From Desulfobacterales bacterium (GTDB taxonomy: Bacteria > Desulfobacterota > Desulfobacteria > Desulfobacterales > Desulfosalsimonadaceae), in assembly GCA_007135795.1 (NCBI GenBank), contig SLIE01000141.1, positions 1 through 7,843 on the forward strand: DNA of 7,843 nt, read 5' to 3'. Shown in pieces: positions 6,639 to 7,843 of the stretch (within the stretch, counting starts at the first letter, position 1; each line of letters starts with the position of its first letter). The position numbers were made by a program, and so were the translations under genes. The notes beneath the pieces are model-generated. The model was not told the origin of the DNA. It worked only from the letters and a program-made list of their open reading frames with translations, and did no database searches.

Positions 6639-7448
6639 ATGAAAAGATCGATCCGCATCGGTGTTTTAATCAGTGGAACCGGGAGCAACCTGAAAGCCAT
6701 TATAAATGCCTGCGAAACAAACAGGATCGACGGCCGGGTGGTCTTTGCGGGGGCTGATCGTTTCGGTGCAAAAGGACTCGAACATGCAGAAAAACTGAAT
6801 ATCCCGACATTCGTGGTCAATTACGCCGGGATAATTAATCAATTCATGCAATACCCGGATAAACAAATACTCCCGGACGATTTCGATCTTCAGGAGATCT
6901 TACGAAAGCAGGCGATTGCGGAGAACGAAAACCCCGCCCGCCTGAACACCTTCCTGAAAACCCGGTGCATTGCAGAAGCCGCCCTCCTTGAACAAATGGC
7001 CCCCTATCCCTTTGATCTGCTGGTGCTGGCCGGGTACATGCGAAACCTGACCCCCTATTTCATTGAACGGGTGAATACGGACCCGCTGTCTCCCCGGATC
7101 ATGAATATCCATCCCACCATTCTTCCCTGTTTTCCGGGTACGGATGGATATGGCGACACCTTCCGGTATGGCTGCAAAGTGGGTGGCTGCACGGTTCATT
7201 TCATAGATTATGGAGAAGATTCCGGTCCCATCATCGGCCAGCGCTGTTTTCCCATTGATGAAAATGATACGCTTGAGACCGTCAAACAAAAGGGGCTTGA
7301 GCAGGAATGGGCGCTTTTCCCTCATTGCATTCAACTCTTTGCCGAAAATCGCATTCAAGTCGTAAAAACAACACACCCGGATAAAAGTGGAAAACTGTTT
7401 CACCGTACCATCGTAAAAATTGTCCATTTACAGGAAAAAGAGACGTAA
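6639..7448 (+). CDS. PurN-family (phosphoribosylglycinamide) formyltransferase-like protein, with internal insertion
   Basis: Family role: transfers formyl from 10-formyltetrahydrofolate, in PurN to glycinamide ribonucleotide in purine synthesis. The fold is clear: ISGTGSNLKAI (11-21, phosphate loop), LVLAGYMR (128-135) and MNIHP with Asn156 and His158, then Asp194 in GEDSGP. These match the catalytic Asn106, His108 and Asp144 of E. coli PurN. Two things are unusual. The protein has 269 residues against about 212, largely from an insertion at about 63-113 rich in charged residues. Also, the loop after the catalytic histidine reads PGTDGYGD (166-173) where E. coli has PGLHTH, so His119 and His121 are replaced by Asp169 and Tyr171. 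It may be the organism's PurN or a paralogue with another amine substrate. GGAG lies four bases before the ATG. No other pur gene is adjacent. Confidence 0.85.
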   Translation: MKRSIRIGVLISGTGSNLKAIINACETNRIDGRVVFAGADRFGAKGLEHAEKLNIPTFVVNYAGIINQFMQYPDKQILPDDFDLQEILRKQAIAENENPARLNTFLKTRCIAEAALLEQMAPYPFDLLVLAGYMRNLTPYFIERVNTDPLSPRIMNIHPTILPCFPGTDGYGDTFRYGCKVGGCTVHFIDYGEDSGPIIGQRCFPIDENDTLETVKQKGLEQEWALFPHCIQLFAENRIQVVKTTHPDKSGKLFHRTIVKIVHLQEKET

Positions 7449-7465
7449 ACCGGTTACCCACCGGT
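7449..7465. terminator. Hairpin across the convergent stop codons
   Basis: ACCGGT (7449-7454) and ACCGGT (7460-7465) pair around a 5-base loop. The stem occupies the gap after the PurN-like stop and covers the stop codon of the TraB-family gene. Read on the minus strand it is followed, some eight bases later, by TCTCTTTTT inside the opposite gene, which could act as a weak terminator. On the plus strand no T run follows. Confidence 0.3.
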
Positions 7466-7843
7466 CCCGAGTACCCGTATCATAAGCGGCAAGGCAACAA
7501 ATGTTCCAACGGAGCTGCCGACATTGGCAAAGACCACGATCAGCAATATCCGTGTAACTTTATTTTTCCAGAACCCTTTAAATGACAAAATGTCTTTCGG
7601 CAAATCCTCCAGATCGCTCACGCGGGGCTTTCGAACAGACGCTTCCACCAGCCCGGCAACCCATCCGGCGGCTACCATGGGATTCAGGGAAGTAAGCGGG
7701 GCGGCAAGAACAGCAACCAGAAACGTTACCGGGTGACAAAATGCCAGAAGCGCCCCCAACCCCGCAAAAACGCCATTTGCCAAAATCCACAGCACCACCA
7801 TTTCGCCGCCCGCTTCCCTGCCGCCATAGATAAAACCCGTTAA
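7454..7843 (-). CDS. TraB-family membrane protein (partial, N-terminus beyond window)
   Basis: The visible 129 residues are the C-terminal part of a TraB-family protein, the group containing the enterococcal pheromone-shutdown protein TraB. The molecular role in free-living bacteria is not established, though the TraB/PrgY/GumN group has been proposed to include peptidase-like proteins. The frame continues to the window edge (GFIYGGREAGGE precedes the internal Met at 7801), so that Met is not the start. Hydrophobic segments cover MVVLWILANGVFAGLGALLAF, the VTFLVAVLAAPLTSL and MVAAGWVAGLVEA region, and near the end ILLIVVFANVGSSVGTFVAL. A charged stretch (RKPRVSDLEDLPKDI) lies between them. 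Family members are near 390-400 residues, so roughly two thirds, including the conserved N-terminal domain, is missing. It is convergent with the PurN-like gene, with a five-base gap between stops. Confidence 0.85.
   Translation of the reverse strand, partial: LTGFIYGGREAGGEMVVLWILANGVFAGLGALLAFCHPVTFLVAVLAAPLTSLNPMVAAGWVAGLVEASVRKPRVSDLEDLPKDILSFKGFWKNKVTRILLIVVFANVGSSVGTFVALPLMIRVLGTGG

Noticed and set aside
6900..7427. 175-codon minus-strand ORF opposite the PurN-like gene
   Set aside because: Antisense to the PurN-like coding sequence, whose catalytic motifs are intact; no domain is visible in this frame.
1..7843. Search for a defence system, CRISPR array, transposon, tRNA or toxin-antitoxin pair
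   Set aside because: No repeat array, transposase, integrase, terminal inverted repeats, tRNA-like cloverleaf or toxin-like small gene was found. mazG occurs without mazEF.

Overview
The window looks like chromosomal DNA of a strictly anaerobic deltaproteobacterium, most likely a fatty-acid-oxidising sulfate reducer of the Desulfobacterales type. This is inferred from protein flavour alone: a FadN-order beta-oxidation fusion enzyme, a long ACT-domain SerA, and the TraB-family and PurN-like proteins. No rRNA, tRNA, CRISPR, IS element or phage gene was seen. It reads as an ordinary housekeeping region with short operons and unusually roomy intergenic gaps, not as a mobile or defence island.

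Layout: (1) 1-2127, minus strand: the first 709 residues of a 3-hydroxyacyl-CoA dehydrogenase/enoyl-CoA hydratase fusion whose C-terminus lies off the left edge. (2) 2128-2799: a long divergent intergenic region with a near-perfect TGAATGA/TCATTCA palindrome overlapping a sigma70-like promoter that points at the beta-oxidation gene. (3) 2800-3504, plus strand: lolA, the periplasmic lipoprotein chaperone; its frame stays open 63 codons upstream to an ATG at 2611. (4) 3649-5229, minus: serA, with a strong hairpin terminator between it and lolA. (5) 5547-6317, minus: mazG. (6) 6639-7448, plus: a PurN-family formyltransferase with an internal insertion and an altered active-site loop, divergent from mazG and with its own promoter. 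(7) 7454-7843, minus: the C-terminal 129 residues of a TraB-family membrane protein that runs off the right edge and is convergent with the PurN-like gene, with 5 bases between stop codons.

Functionally the genes are a mixed set: fatty-acid oxidation, outer-membrane lipoprotein transport, serine synthesis, NTP-pool cleaning and one-carbon/purine chemistry. SerA and the PurN-like protein could be connected through serine-derived one-carbon units, but they are on opposite strands and nothing shows co-regulation. I found no convincing undescribed system. The points most worth a second look are the FadR-like operator, the atypical PurN-like protein and the upstream extension of lolA.
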